64,000 nucleotides of DNA from Kineococcus xinjiangensis. Lineage in GTDB: Bacteria > Actinomycetota > Actinomycetes > Actinomycetales > Kineococcaceae. The notes under the pieces were generated by a model that saw nothing but the letters and a program-made list of their open reading frames with translations, was not told the DNA's origin and did not search any database. This document shows, one piece after another, positions 8,834 through 17,788 of the stretch (positions are counted from its first letter, which is position 1; the number at the start of each line of letters is the position of its first letter). The stretch spans positions 248,001 to 312,000 of the forward strand of contig NZ_PTJD01000003.1 in assembly GCF_002934625.1 (NCBI RefSeq), written 5' to 3'. Made by a program: the position numbers and the translations under genes.

Positions 8834-9378
8834 GCATCGCCGGGAGCGCCACCCGACCCGTGGTCGGTGTCGTCATGGGGTCCGACTCCGACTGGCCGGT
8901 GATGGAGGAGGCCGCGAAGGCGCTGGCCGAGTTCGGCATCGCCCACGAGGTGGACGTCGTCTCCGCGCACCGCATGCCGCACGAGATGGTGGCGTGGGGC
9001 TCCTCCGCCGCCGAGCGGGGCCTGCGCGTGGTCATCGCCGGGGCCGGTGGCGCCGCGCACCTGCCGGGGATGCTGGCCAGCGTGACGCCGCTGCCCGTCA
9101 TCGGCGTGCCCGTCCCGCTGCGCCACCTCGACGGCATGGACTCGCTGCTGTCGATCGTGCAGATGCCCGCGGGAGTGCCCGTGGCGACGGTCTCGGTCGC
9201 CGGGGCGCGCAACGCCGGGCTGCTGGCCGTGCGGATCCTCGCCGCCGGTGAGGGGGAGGAGGCCGCGCGGCTGCGCGAGCGCATGGTCGCCTTCCAGGGC
9301 GAGCTGCGCGACGGCGCCCACGCCAAGGGCGAGAAGCTGCGCGGCCGGCTGCGCGGCGGTGTCGGCTTCGGGGCCTGA
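8830..9378 (+). CDS. purE: 5-(carboxyamino)imidazole ribonucleotide mutase
   Basis: A 182-residue class I PurE that converts N5-CAIR, the purK product, to CAIR. Motifs GSDSDWPVM (near 17), SAHRMP (near 44) and [11 protein letters not shown] (near 73) match the active-site loops. The ATG at 8830 overlaps the purK stop. A bidirectional hairpin terminator follows at 9413-9457. Confidence 0.95.
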   Translation: MSIAGSATRPVVGVVMGSDSDWPVMEEAAKALAEFGIAHEVDVVSAHRMPHEMVAWGSSAAERGLRVVIAGAGGAAHLPGMLASVTPLPVIGVPVPLRHLDGMDSLLSIVQMPAGVPVATVSVAGARNAGLLAVRILAAGEGEEAARLRERMVAFQGELRDGAHAKGEKLRGRLRGGVGFGA

Positions 9379-9412
9379 CCGCCTCCCGCGTCGCGGCGCA
9401 CCACCTGCAGAG

Positions 9413-9457
9413 GACCCCTTCCGGGCCGCCGAACGCCTCGGCGCCCCGGGAGGGGTC
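9413..9457. terminator. terminator between purE and the LCP gene
   Basis: Arms 9413-9425 and 9445-9457 pair over 13 positions with one mismatch, around a 19-nt loop that can itself pair. It separates two convergent genes and could serve both. Confidence 0.6.
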
Positions 9458-9475
9458 GTCGGTGTCCGGGGCGGA

Positions 9476-10696
9476 TCAGCCGGCGAGGGCGCGCAGCTGC
9501 TCGGTGTCGTCGGCCTTCAGCGCCTCGAACATCGCCACCGCCCGCTCGGTGTCCCACTTCACCGCCGTGCCGGCCGGGGTGCGCAGGGCGGGGTCCCCGA
9601 TCGGCACCGTCATCGAGATGCCCGCGGTCGAGGCCGCGGCGCGCATCCCGCGGGCGAACGTCAGCAGCGTCCAGGGCGTGGCGCGCTCGTCCAGCACCAG
9701 CGCCGAGCCCCCGGCGGAGGCCAGCGGCACCGCGCGCAGCGGGTTCGCCAGGGTGGCCGGGCTCGCCCCCTTCGCCATGATCGCCGCCAGCAGCTCCCGC
9801 TGGCGCTGGACGCGACCCAGGTCGCCCAGGGGGTCGGAGTAGCGGTAGCGGGCGAAGCCCAGGGCGGTGGGGCCGTCCATCGTCTGGCAGCCCGCGGCGA
9901 GGTCCAGACCGGCGCGCTCGTCCCGCACGGGGCTGGGAACGCACATGTCCACCCCGCCCACCGCGTCGACGATGCGGGCGAACCCGCCGAAGCCGGTCTC
10001 CACGTAGTGGTCGACGCGCAGGCCGGAGACCTCCTCCACCGTCTGCACCAGCAGCTGCGGCCCGCCGATCGAGAACGACGAGTTGATCTTGTTGCGGCCG
10101 TGTCCGGGGATCGGGACGTAGCTGTCGCGCGGGATGCTGATGAGCGCCGTCGGCCCGCCGGAGTCCGGCACGTGCAGGAGCATGATCGTGTCGGTGCGGT
10201 GGCCCTCGTCGTTCCCCGTGGACAGCTCCTGCCGCTGCGCCTCGTCCAGGCCGGCCCGGGAGTCGCTGCCCACCACGAGGAACGTCGTGCCGGGGGTGTC
10301 GGCGGGGCTCGCGGCCGGCAGGGCCGACACCTCCGTCACCTTCGCCCACGCCGTGGCGCCGAGCGCGACCGGGTAGGCCACGAGGAGCACCGCGAGCAGC
10401 AGCAGCAGCCGGCCCGGGCGCGGGCGGCGTCGACGCCGGACGGTCGTGGCCACCGGGCGGGCCGGCCGCTGCGGGGCCGGCCCGTGGGCGGGAGGCTGCG
10501 GCGGGTGGCCGCCCCGCCCCTGCGGCCGCGGGCCGTCGAGGCGGGGGGTGCCGGCGGCGCGCGGCATCACGCGCGTCTCCTCCAGCGGCGGGACGGGCGC
10601 CTCCAGGCGCCGCGGAACCCCCGGCCGGCCGCCCGGGGGTGTCCGCGGGATGCGGCGGGTCGGCTGGTCGTCGCGGTAGGGCGGGTCCGCTGGCAC
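9476..10696 (-). CDS. LytR-CpsA-Psr (LCP) family wall-polymer ligase
   Basis: A 406-residue protein with a long Pro/Arg-rich cytoplasmic N-terminus, one membrane helix at about 95-115, and an extracellular LCP domain. Core motifs include VVGSDSRAG, HRTDTIMLLHV, SIPRDSYV, and the arginine-bearing block GFARYRYSDPLGDLGRVQRQR. LCP enzymes move lipid-linked glycopolymers, arabinogalactan in actinobacteria, onto peptidoglycan, which fits the galactan genes at 48-60 kb. The GTG at 10696 has TACTGT 6 nt upstream and no SD, another leaderless candidate. Confidence 0.93.
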   Translation of the reverse strand: MPADPPYRDDQPTRRIPRTPPGGRPGVPRRLEAPVPPLEETRVMPRAAGTPRLDGPRPQGRGGHPPQPPAHGPAPQRPARPVATTVRRRRRPRPGRLLLLLAVLLVAYPVALGATAWAKVTEVSALPAASPADTPGTTFLVVGSDSRAGLDEAQRQELSTGNDEGHRTDTIMLLHVPDSGGPTALISIPRDSYVPIPGHGRNKINSSFSIGGPQLLVQTVEEVSGLRVDHYVETGFGGFARIVDAVGGVDMCVPSPVRDERAGLDLAAGCQTMDGPTALGFARYRYSDPLGDLGRVQRQRELLAAIMAKGASPATLANPLRAVPLASAGGSALVLDERATPWTLLTFARGMRAAASTAGISMTVPIGDPALRTPAGTAVKWDTERAVAMFEALKADDTEQLRALAG

Positions 10697-10783
10697 CTGT
10701 CAACAGTACGGCGGGACGACGGCGCGACGGGGCAGCGCTCGCGGACGTGCCGCACGCGGCGCGTGCACTTCTCGTGGAGGAAC

Positions 10784-10806
10784 CGCCCGCCCGGGGGAGG
10801 CGGGCG
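10784..10806 (-). terminator. hairpin after UDP-glucose dehydrogenase gene
   Basis: A perfect 8-bp GC stem (10784-10791 with 10799-10806) and 7-nt loop lies 18 nt beyond the stop of the minus-strand gene. Confidence 0.5.
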
Positions 10807-10824
10807 CCGCGCCCCGGCCCGGCG

Positions 10825-12144
10825 TCAGCTGCGCGGCCGGCCCAGGGCGCGGTAGGTCCAGCCCGCCGCGCGCCAGCGGGCCGGGTCCAGGGCGTTGCGC
10901 CCGTCCAGGATGCGCTGCCCCCGGACGACGCGGGCCAGCGCGACGGGGTCCAGGTCGCGGTAGACCTGCCACTCGGTGAGCAGCAGGACCACGTCGGCGC
11001 CCGCGGCGGCCTCCTCGGCGGTCTCGGCGTAGCTGATGTCGGGCAGCGCCTTGCGGGCGTTGTGGAGCGCGGCGGGGTCCGTCAGGACCACCTCCCCGCC
11101 CTGAAGGCGGATCTGCGCCGCGACGTTGAGCGCGGGGGAGTCGCGGATGTCGTCGGAGTTCGGCTTGAAGGCGGCCCCGAGGACGGCGACGCGCTTGCCG
11201 ATGAGGGAGCCGTCGCAGACCTCGCGGGCCAGGTCCACCATCCGGATGCGCCGGCGCATGTTGATGGAGTCGACCTCCCGCAGGAAGGTCAGGGTCTGGT
11301 CCGCGCCCAGCTCACCGGCACGGGCCATGAACGCACGGATGTCCTTGGGCAGGCAGCCGCCGCCGAAGCCGAGACCGGCGTTGAGGAACTTCCGCCCGAT
11401 GCGGTCGTCGTGCCCGATGGCGTCGGCCAGGGAGGTGACGTCCGCGTTGACCGCCTCGCACAGCTCGGCCATCGCGTTGATGAAGGAGATCTTGGTCGCG
11501 AGGAAGGAGTTCGCGGCGACCTTGACCAGCTCCGCGGTCTGGTAGTCGGTGGTGACCAGGGGGGTGTTGCGGCTCAGCGGGGTGGCGTAGCACTCGTCGA
11601 GCAGGGCCTTGGCGCGCTCGCCGGCCCCGCCCTCCGGCAGGCCGTAGACGAAGCGGTCGGGGGTGAGGGTGTCCACCACGGCGTGGCCCTCGCGCAGGAA
11701 CTCCGGGTTCCAGGCCAGCAGGGCCTGCGGCTGCGCCTCCGCGACCATCGCCGCCAGCCGCGAGGCGGTGCCGACCGGGACGGTGGACTTGCCCGCCACC
11801 AGCTCGCCCGGGCCCAGGTGCGGCAGCAGGGCGGTCACGGCCGCGTCGACGAAGCGCAGGTCCGCCGCGAACTCGCCCCTCTTCTGCGGGGTGCCCACGC
11901 AGACGAAGTGGATCTGCGACCCGGCGGCGTCCGCCATGTCGGTGGAGAAGCGCAGGCGGCCGGAGGCCACCGTCCGCTCCAGCAGCTCGGGCAGGCCGGG
12001 CTCGAAGAACGGTGCCTGCGCCGCCTGCAGGGACGCCACCTTCTCCGCGTCCACGTCGATGCCCACCACGTCGTGGCCGAGCTCAGCCATGCAGGCGGCA
12101 TGCACCGCACCGAGGTATCCACAACCGATCACCGTCACGCGCAT
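10825..12144 (-). CDS. ugd: UDP-glucose 6-dehydrogenase family protein
   Basis: A 439-residue nucleotide-sugar dehydrogenase that would oxidise UDP-glucose to UDP-glucuronate with two NAD+. The Rossmann motif GCGYLGAVHAA (7-17) opens the protein; the substrate loop NPEFLREGHAV, and the catalytic-cysteine block GFGGGCLPKDIRAF are intact. The final domain holds FKPNSDDIRDSP. Other family members act on UDP-ManNAc or GDP-Man, but these motifs fit the UDP-glucose class best. The ATG at 12144 has TACTCT 6 nt upstream without an SD. It lies among other envelope-glycan genes. Confidence 0.92.
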   Translation of the reverse strand: MRVTVIGCGYLGAVHAACMAELGHDVVGIDVDAEKVASLQAAQAPFFEPGLPELLERTVASGRLRFSTDMADAAGSQIHFVCVGTPQKRGEFAADLRFVDAAVTALLPHLGPGELVAGKSTVPVGTASRLAAMVAEAQPQALLAWNPEFLREGHAVVDTLTPDRFVYGLPEGGAGERAKALLDECYATPLSRNTPLVTTDYQTAELVKVAANSFLATKISFINAMAELCEAVNADVTSLADAIGHDDRIGRKFLNAGLGFGGGCLPKDIRAFMARAGELGADQTLTFLREVDSINMRRRIRMVDLAREVCDGSLIGKRVAVLGAAFKPNSDDIRDSPALNVAAQIRLQGGEVVLTDPAALHNARKALPDISYAETAEEAAAGADVVLLLTEWQVYRDLDPVALARVVRGQRILDGRNALDPARWRAAGWTYRALGRPRS

Positions 12145-12335
12145 CTGCGCAGAGTAGTGCGCGCGCCGCGGGGGCCGGAGCCGCAGGTGCGGGGAACGGG
12201 CCCCGGCGACGGGCGGCCGTGCCGGCAGGGACGGCCGTGTGCCCGGCACCCCGGCCCATCGGCGACACTGGACGTGCCATCCGCCGCGCCACCGCGCCCG
12301 GTGAGCGGCGGCACCGAACCCTGGAGAGGCAGCAC

Positions 12336-13424
12336 ATGCGCTCGAGCCCCGGACTGACCGCCCTCGCCGCTCTCGTCACGAGCGCCTGCCTCGGCGCCGC
12401 GGGGACGGTGACGGCACACGCCGCACCCGGCGACCCGGTTCCGCAGGCCGGGCCCACCGTGGACCGCGTCTGGGGGCCGAGCCGGATCGAGACCGCCGTC
12501 AGCGCCTCCGTCCTCGCCTACGGGCAGAAGGGCGCGGCCAACGTCGTCCTCGCCCGTTCCGACGCCTTCGCGGACTCCCTCGCCGCGGGCCCCCTCGCCT
12601 CCGACCGCGGCGGCCCCCTGCTGCTCACGCCGCCCGGCAGCCTCGCCCCCGAGGTCGCCGCCGAGATCCGCCGGGTGCTCGCCGACGGCGGCACGGTCTA
12701 CCTCCTCGGCGGCACCAGCGCCCTGTCGGCCGGTGTGGAGACGGCGGTGCGCAACCTGGGCGTGCGGGTGCAGCGCGTGCAGGGTGCGGACCGCTACGCC
12801 ACGGCCGTGGAGGTCGCCAAGCTGATGCCCGCCGCACGGCACGCCGCGCTCGTGACCGGCCGCAACTTCCCCGACGGTCTCGCGGCCGGCGCACTCATGG
12901 GCGTGCAGGAGGAGGGCACGGACCACACCACCGGCGTCGTGCTGCTGACCGACGGCGAGGCCCTGCCGCCCGTCACCCGCGACTACATCGACCAGCGCGG
13001 CTTCGGCCGCCAGGACAGCTACGTCGTGCCCATCGGCGGGGAGGCCGTGCGGGCCTCGCGGCCGCTGCCCGTGGAGGTCGAGCGGGTGGCCATCGCCGGC
13101 AACGACCGCTACGACACCGCGGCCCGTGTGGCCAGGCACTTCGTCTCCACCGGCCCGTTCTTCCGCACCCCGGGCAACTCCGTCGGGGTCGCCACCGGCG
13201 AGGACTGGCCCGACGCCCTCGCCGGCTCCGCCGTCATGGGGTACACCGCGGGACCGCTGCTGCTCACGAGGCCGAACTCCCTGCCCGCGGAGACGGCCGG
13301 CGCGCTCAACGCCCTGCGCGACGACGCCCGCAACGCCGGCGGGGTGACCATCGCGCTCGTCTTCGGCGGGCCGCGGGCGGTCGCCGACAGCCAGCTCGGG
13401 CAGATCAGCGCCGCCCTGGGCTGA
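12336..13424 (+). CDS. secreted protein with cell-wall-binding repeats (CW_2)
   Basis: A 362-residue exported protein. A signal peptide ends near residue 29 (TAHA-AP). The mature part contains three copies of the about 95-residue cell wall binding repeat 2 (PF04122), each beginning with a R(I/Y)-x-TA motif (SRIETAVSAS, DRYATAVEVA, DRYDTAARVA) and carrying a D-x-(W/F)-P/A-DALA segment. These repeats bind wall polymers in clostridia. There is no added catalytic domain, so it is likely a surface or wall-associated structural protein. GGAGAGG precedes the ATG at 12336. Confidence 0.88.
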   Translation: MRSSPGLTALAALVTSACLGAAGTVTAHAAPGDPVPQAGPTVDRVWGPSRIETAVSASVLAYGQKGAANVVLARSDAFADSLAAGPLASDRGGPLLLTPPGSLAPEVAAEIRRVLADGGTVYLLGGTSALSAGVETAVRNLGVRVQRVQGADRYATAVEVAKLMPAARHAALVTGRNFPDGLAAGALMGVQEEGTDHTTGVVLLTDGEALPPVTRDYIDQRGFGRQDSYVVPIGGEAVRASRPLPVEVERVAIAGNDRYDTAARVARHFVSTGPFFRTPGNSVGVATGEDWPDALAGSAVMGYTAGPLLLTRPNSLPAETAGALNALRDDARNAGGVTIALVFGGPRAVADSQLGQISAALG

Positions 13425-13430
13425 CTCCCC

Positions 13431-13467
13431 GGTGCCGCCCGGGGGCTCAGGCCCGCCGGGCGGCACC
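13431..13467. terminator. bidirectional terminator after CW_2 gene
   Basis: A 12-bp perfect stem (13431-13442 with 13456-13467) encloses a further GGGC/GCCC stem with a TCAG loop. It begins 7 nt after the CW_2 gene stop and overlaps the last codons of the convergent DUF2304 gene. Confidence 0.65.
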
Positions 13468-13848
13468 CGGGCCGTCGCCGCCGTCCTCGCGGCGGGGCGG
13501 GCCCGAGCGCGCGGCCACCGGGGGCACGGCCTCGTCGAGGGCGAGGCGCCGCACGAGGGCCGTCACCTGCGCCTCCAGCAGTCGCGACTTGCGGTACGAG
13601 GAGACGACGAAGCCCAGGAAGGCGATCACCAGGCAGTAGAGCAGCAGGTCGGTGCCGCGGCCGACGCCGACCGCCCGGGCGACCGCGGTGACCACGGCCG
13701 GGGCGAGGATGCTGGCGATCGCGAGGACGACGAGCAGGGCGAGCAGCAGCCGCCGCACCGCCTGGTGGCGGTCGCCGGCGGTGCTGCGCACGAGGAGCGC
13801 CCCCGTCACCAGCACGGCGGTGATGAGCAGGACCTGGATGCCGAGCAC
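13447..13848 (-). CDS. DUF2304 family membrane protein
   Basis: A 133-residue protein with three hydrophobic segments (about 3-20, 33-56, 66-84) followed by a short cytoplasmic helix, RKSRLLEAQVTALVRRLAL, and a charged tail. This is the DUF2304 layout. Such genes usually sit next to a GT2 dolichol-phosphate-mannose-synthase-like gene, as here (13900-14700), suggesting a shared role in lipid-linked sugar formation. The exact role is unknown. Confidence 0.85.
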   Translation of the reverse strand: MLGIQVLLITAVLVTGALLVRSTAGDRHQAVRRLLLALLVVLAIASILAPAVVTAVARAVGVGRGTDLLLYCLVIAFLGFVVSSYRKSRLLEAQVTALVRRLALDEAVPPVAARSGPPRREDGGDGPGAARRA

Positions 13849-13899
13849 GTTCTCCTCCTGCGTTCGTTCCCCCGCGGGGCCCTCCTCGGCGGGGCCCGC

Positions 13900-14700
13900 C
13901 TAGCCGAGCAGCGTCTCGACCAGGATGTTCACGCTGTTGAGCAGGGACTGCCCCTTCGAGCGGGAGTAGTCGGTGTAGAGGATCTCCACCGGGTGTTCCG
14001 CCCACCGCAGGTCCGAGCGGCCCACCTGCGCCACGATCTCCGAGGCGTGGGCCATCCGATTGTGCCGTAGCGACACCGTCTGCGCGGCGCGCCGGGACAG
14101 CACCCGCAGCCCGTTGTGGGCGTCGGTGAGCCGGACGCCGGTCGTGCGGTTGGTGAAGGCCACGGCGGTGCGCAGGACGACGCGGCGCAGCGGGTCGACG
14201 CGCGTGCGCCGGTCGAGGAACCGCGAGCCGAACACGACGTCGAGGTCCTCGCGCTCCAGGCGCGCCACCATCTCCGCCGCGTCCTCGACCCGGTGCTGCC
14301 CGTCGGCGTCGAACGTGACGACGCTGCGCATGCCCGGGTCCCGCAGCGCGTAGTCGAAGCCCGTCTGCAGTGCCGCGCCCTGGCCGAGGTTGAGGCAGTG
14401 GCGCACGACGACGGCCCCGGCCTCGGCGGCGGCCTGGGCGGAGGCGTCGCGGCTGCCGTCGTCGACGCAGACGACGTTGGCGAAGCGCTCCTGGACCCTG
14501 CTGACCACCTGCCCGATGACGGACGCCTCCTGGTACAGGGGGACGACGACCCACGTCGCGGGGTGGCGCAGGTCGGCGACGTCCGCGCGTGCCGGCGCCT
14601 CGTCGGGCAGCGTCATCGCGGTCAGGGCCTCCGTGGTCGGCGTGGCGGGCGTCTCCCCGGCGCCGCGTGCGCGCGGCGGGCCGGGTGTCGTGCCCATCAT
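13900..14700 (-). CDS. GT2 glycosyltransferase (polyprenyl-phosphate sugar synthase-like)
   Basis: A 266-residue GT-A enzyme resembling dolichyl-phosphate mannose/glucose synthases. It has VVVPLYQEASVIGQVV, VVCVDDGSRDAS, NLGQGAALQTGFDYAL, and the metal-binding motif FDADGQH, then a conserved FGSRFLDRR. No membrane segment is present. The ATG at 14700 is followed by a second ATG; another possible start is 14616 with GGAGG upstream, giving 238 residues. It is probably co-transcribed with the DUF2304 gene 51 nt downstream. The sugar donor and acceptor are not evident. Confidence 0.88.
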   Translation of the reverse strand: MMGTTPGPPRARGAGETPATPTTEALTAMTLPDEAPARADVADLRHPATWVVVPLYQEASVIGQVVSRVQERFANVVCVDDGSRDASAQAAAEAGAVVVRHCLNLGQGAALQTGFDYALRDPGMRSVVTFDADGQHRVEDAAEMVARLEREDLDVVFGSRFLDRRTRVDPLRRVVLRTAVAFTNRTTGVRLTDAHNGLRVLSRRAAQTVSLRHNRMAHASEIVAQVGRSDLRWAEHPVEILYTDYSRSKGQSLLNSVNILVETLLG

Positions 14701-14788
14701 GGCGCGCCTCGCCGGCTGCGCCGACCACGGGCGCGCCCGCGCCGCGGCGTGGCGCGGTGCGGCCGCAGGGGTCGGGGAGGATGGGCCC

Positions 14789-16612
14789 GTGGCCTCCCTC
14801 CTCTCCACCGTGCGAGCCCTCCTGGCCCTGCTGCCGGACGGCAGCAAGCGCTTCGTCGTCGCCTACAGCGCAGGGCAGGCCCTCCTCGCGGTGCTGGACG
14901 TGGTGGCGCTGGGACTGCTGGCCCTGCTCCTGCCCGTGGCGGTGGGAGGCGACCGGGAGCTGGCCGTGGCCCTGCCGGGGATCGGCTCCACCGTCTCCAC
15001 CGGGCAGCTCATCGCCCTGATCAGCGTGGTGAGCGTGCTGCTCATCGCCAAGAGCCTGGCCAGCCTGCTGCTGGTGCGCTGGGGGGTGGTGCGCTTCGCC
15101 GAGCACGAGGTCGACGTGGCGGACCGCCTCGTCCGTGCGTACCTGTCCGCCTCGTGGAGCTACCGGCTGCGGGCGAGTTCCGCCAAGGCGGTGCGCGTCG
15201 TCGACGAGTCGCTGAACCAGTCCTTCAACGGCTTCCTCATGCCGTTCACGAGCCTCGTCGCGGAGTTCGCGTCGCTGACCGCCGTGGGCCTGGTGATCCT
15301 GGTCGCGGCGTGGCAGACGGCGGTGCTGGCCGCGGGGTACTTCGCCGTCGTGGCGGTTCTGCTGTACGCGGTCATCGCCCGGCGGGCCGCCGCGGCGGGG
15401 CGCACGGCGACGGCCACGAGCACCGAGACGATCCGCATCGTGCAGGAGTCCTTCGCGGCGACGAAGGACATCGCGGTGCTCGGGCGGGGTGAGCAGCTGG
15501 CGCAGGTGGCGCGCGGGGTGCGCACCCGCAGCGCGCGGGCCCGGGGCCTGGCCTTCTTCTACTCCGTCGGGCCGCGCTACGTGCTGGAGGCCGCGCTGCT
15601 CGGCGGGTTCCTGCTGGTGGGCGGGGTGGCGGTGCTGACGCAGGGCGTGGAGGCGGCGGTCTCCGCGCTGGGGCTGTTCGCCGTGGCGGGCTTCCGCGTC
15701 GTGCCGTCGCTGACCCGGCTGCAGTCGGTGCTGGCCACGATGCACGCCCACGAGCCGAACGCGCTGGAGGTGCTGGAGGCGCTGCGGGAGACCGGCGCCG
15801 CTGCGGCCGTGCTGCCGCTGCCGACGCGGCGGGAGGGGATCGAGGACCCGCTGCCGGCGGGGGCGGTGGACATCTCGCTGCACGGTGTGGGCTTCGCGTA
15901 CCCGGGCAGCGACCGCCCGGCGCTGCGCGGGGTGGACCTGCACGTGCCGGCGGGGGCGCGGGTGGCGCTGGTGGGGCGCTCGGGGTCGGGCAAGTCCACG
16001 CTGGTGGACCTGGTGCTGGGCCTGCACACCCCGACGGAGGGCGAGCTGCTCGTGGGCGGCCGCCCGCTGCGGGAGGTGCTGGAGGCGTGGCGCTCGCGGA
16101 TCGGCTACGTCCCGCAGGACGTGGCGCTGCTGGACGCCAGCGTCGCCCGCAACGTGGCGCTGAGCTGGCGCGACGAGGACGTCGACCAGGAGCGGGTTCG
16201 GCGGGCCCTGCGCTCGGCGCAGCTGCTCGACGTGGTGGCGCAGCTGCCGGAAGGGCTGGACGCCCAGGTGGGTGAGCGGGGGGTGCGGCTGTCGGGCGGG
16301 CAGCGCCAGCGCCTGGGGATGGCGCGGGCGCTGTACACCGACCCGCACGTGCTGGTGCTGGACGAGGCGACGTCCGCGCTGGACGCCTCGACGGAGGCGG
16401 GGGTGATGCAGACGGTCGCCGCGCTGCACTCGGACGTGACGGTGCTGGTGGTGGCGCACCGGCTGGCGACGGTGCGCGACTGCGACGTGGTGGTGCTGCT
16501 GGAGGACGGGGCCGTCGCGGCCGTGGGCACGTTCGACGAGGTGGTGGCGGCGGTGCCGGACTTCGCCGAGCAGGCGGTGCTGTCGGGGCTGGCCCGGCCC
16601 AGCGGGCGCTAG
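14789..16612 (+). CDS. ABC transporter, fused permease/ATPase (lipid-linked glycan flippase type)
   Basis: A 607-residue half transporter. Six membrane helices occupy about residues 20-330, and the ATPase follows with Walker A GRSGSGKST near 398, Q-loop YVPQDVALLD, signature LSGGQRQRLGMARAL, Walker B VLVLDEATSALD and H-loop VVAHRLATV. The arrangement matches type IV exporters such as MsbA or the PglK flippase. Neighbouring glycosyltransferases suggest export of a polyprenyl-linked saccharide; this is inference. The GTG at 14789 has GGGGAGG 8 nt upstream. Confidence 0.92.
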   Translation: MASLLSTVRALLALLPDGSKRFVVAYSAGQALLAVLDVVALGLLALLLPVAVGGDRELAVALPGIGSTVSTGQLIALISVVSVLLIAKSLASLLLVRWGVVRFAEHEVDVADRLVRAYLSASWSYRLRASSAKAVRVVDESLNQSFNGFLMPFTSLVAEFASLTAVGLVILVAAWQTAVLAAGYFAVVAVLLYAVIARRAAAAGRTATATSTETIRIVQESFAATKDIAVLGRGEQLAQVARGVRTRSARARGLAFFYSVGPRYVLEAALLGGFLLVGGVAVLTQGVEAAVSALGLFAVAGFRVVPSLTRLQSVLATMHAHEPNALEVLEALRETGAAAAVLPLPTRREGIEDPLPAGAVDISLHGVGFAYPGSDRPALRGVDLHVPAGARVALVGRSGSGKSTLVDLVLGLHTPTEGELLVGGRPLREVLEAWRSRIGYVPQDVALLDASVARNVALSWRDEDVDQERVRRALRSAQLLDVVAQLPEGLDAQVGERGVRLSGGQRQRLGMARALYTDPHVLVLDEATSALDASTEAGVMQTVAALHSDVTVLVVAHRLATVRDCDVVVLLEDGAVAAVGTFDEVVAAVPDFAEQAVLSGLARPSGR

Positions 16613-16628
16613 GGCCACGGTGGGCGGG

Positions 16629-16650
16629 CGCCGCGCACGGCCGTGCGGCG
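16629..16650. terminator. hairpin between convergent ABC and GT4 genes
   Basis: An imperfect GC hairpin of about nine pairs with a 2-nt bulge fills the 39-bp gap between the two convergent stops. Confidence 0.4.
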
Positions 16651-16651
16651 C

Positions 16652-17719
16652 TCAGCGCAGCCGGCGGTAGACCTCGTCGAAGGCGTCCGCGACCGCCCCG
16701 GCGCTGAAGCGGGCCCGCACGGGGGCGGCGACGGCCTCGGGGGGCAGCTGCTCGGCGCGGGCGCGCTGGACGGCGTCGGCGAAGGCGGCGGGGGAGCGGT
16801 CGGCGACGAGGTGCACGCCGGGCCCGGCGAAGTCGCGCATGCCGCCGCGGGCGCCGAGGACGGCGGGGCGGCCGTGGACGGCGGCCTCGGCGCCGGCGAC
16901 GCAGAAGGTCTCGTAGCGGCTGGGCAGCAGGAAGACGTCGGCGGCGGCCCACTCGCCGGCGAAGGCGGGCGGCGCGAGGCGGCCGAGGAGGTCCAGGCGC
17001 TCGTCGACGCGCAGCGCCGCGGCGCGGGCGAGGACCTGCTCCCGCAGCGGGCCGGAGCCCACCCATCGCAGGGTGGCGTCCTCCCCGCGGGCGACGAGCT
17101 CGGCGAGGACCTCGACCGCGAGGACGGGGTCCTTGACGGGGCGCAGGTTGCCCACGGCGAACAGGCGCAGGCCCTCGCCGGTGCGGGCGGGAGGCGGGGC
17201 GTCGGGTGCGGGGACCACGTTGGGCACGACGTCGCAGCCGCGGCCGCGCCGGAAGGGGGCGACGGCCCCGGCGAGGTAGCCGCTGACGGCGGTGACGGCG
17301 GCGGGCAGCGCGAGGACGGAGCGCAGCCGGGCCAGCCGCTCCCACAGCGGGCCGCCGGAGGAGGGGTCGGACACCCCCGACCAGTGCTCCGTGTGCACCC
17401 AGGGGGTGCGCCGGCGCCGCAGGGCGGGTGCCAGCGGGGCGGTCAGCAGGGCGGTGGAGAACGCCGAGGTGTGCAGCACGTCGGCGCCGGCGGCTGCGTC
17501 GAGGACGGCGGCGAGACCGCGGCGCAGGGAGCGGGGGTCGCGCCGGTCGAGGACGAGGCGGTGCTGGCCCGGTCCGGCGGGGGTGCCGGGCCCGGCGGCC
17601 AGGTGCAGGACGTGCACGTCGTGGTGGCGCCGCAGGGCCTCCACGTGGCGCTGGACGAACACCCCCTCCACGCCGTCCTCCACGCTGGGGTACCACGTCG
17701 TGACCATCGCGATCCGCAT
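16652..17719 (-). CDS. GT4 family glycosyltransferase
   Basis: A 355-residue GT-B enzyme. The N-terminus MVTTWYPSVEDGVEGVFVQRHV is the acceptor-side glycine loop region (GxxxF), and the C-terminal half has FAVGNLRPVKD and the donor-binding E-x7-E region in SRYETFCVAGAEAAVHGRP. The family uses NDP-sugars with retention of configuration. It is divergent from a second GT4 gene at 17789, and both sit with the flippase and LCP genes. Sugar specificity is unknown. Confidence 0.9.
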   Translation of the reverse strand: MRIAMVTTWYPSVEDGVEGVFVQRHVEALRRHHDVHVLHLAAGPGTPAGPGQHRLVLDRRDPRSLRRGLAAVLDAAAGADVLHTSAFSTALLTAPLAPALRRRRTPWVHTEHWSGVSDPSSGGPLWERLARLRSVLALPAAVTAVSGYLAGAVAPFRRGRGCDVVPNVVPAPDAPPPARTGEGLRLFAVGNLRPVKDPVLAVEVLAELVARGEDATLRWVGSGPLREQVLARAAALRVDERLDLLGRLAPPAFAGEWAAADVFLLPSRYETFCVAGAEAAVHGRPAVLGARGGMRDFAGPGVHLVADRSPAAFADAVQRARAEQLPPEAVAAPVRARFSAGAVADAFDEVYRRLR

Positions 17720-17788
17720 CCGGCTCCCTCCGCCGGGCGCACAGTCTGCCGCCCGGGGGCGGGCCGCCCGCTGGGTAGGGTGCCGCCC

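Noticed and set aside
13109-16618. A very long minus-strand open frame across the GT2 and ABC genes
   Set aside because: It spans several confidently assigned genes on both strands, and its composition (His/Arg/Gln/Pro) is typical of a GC-bias artefact.
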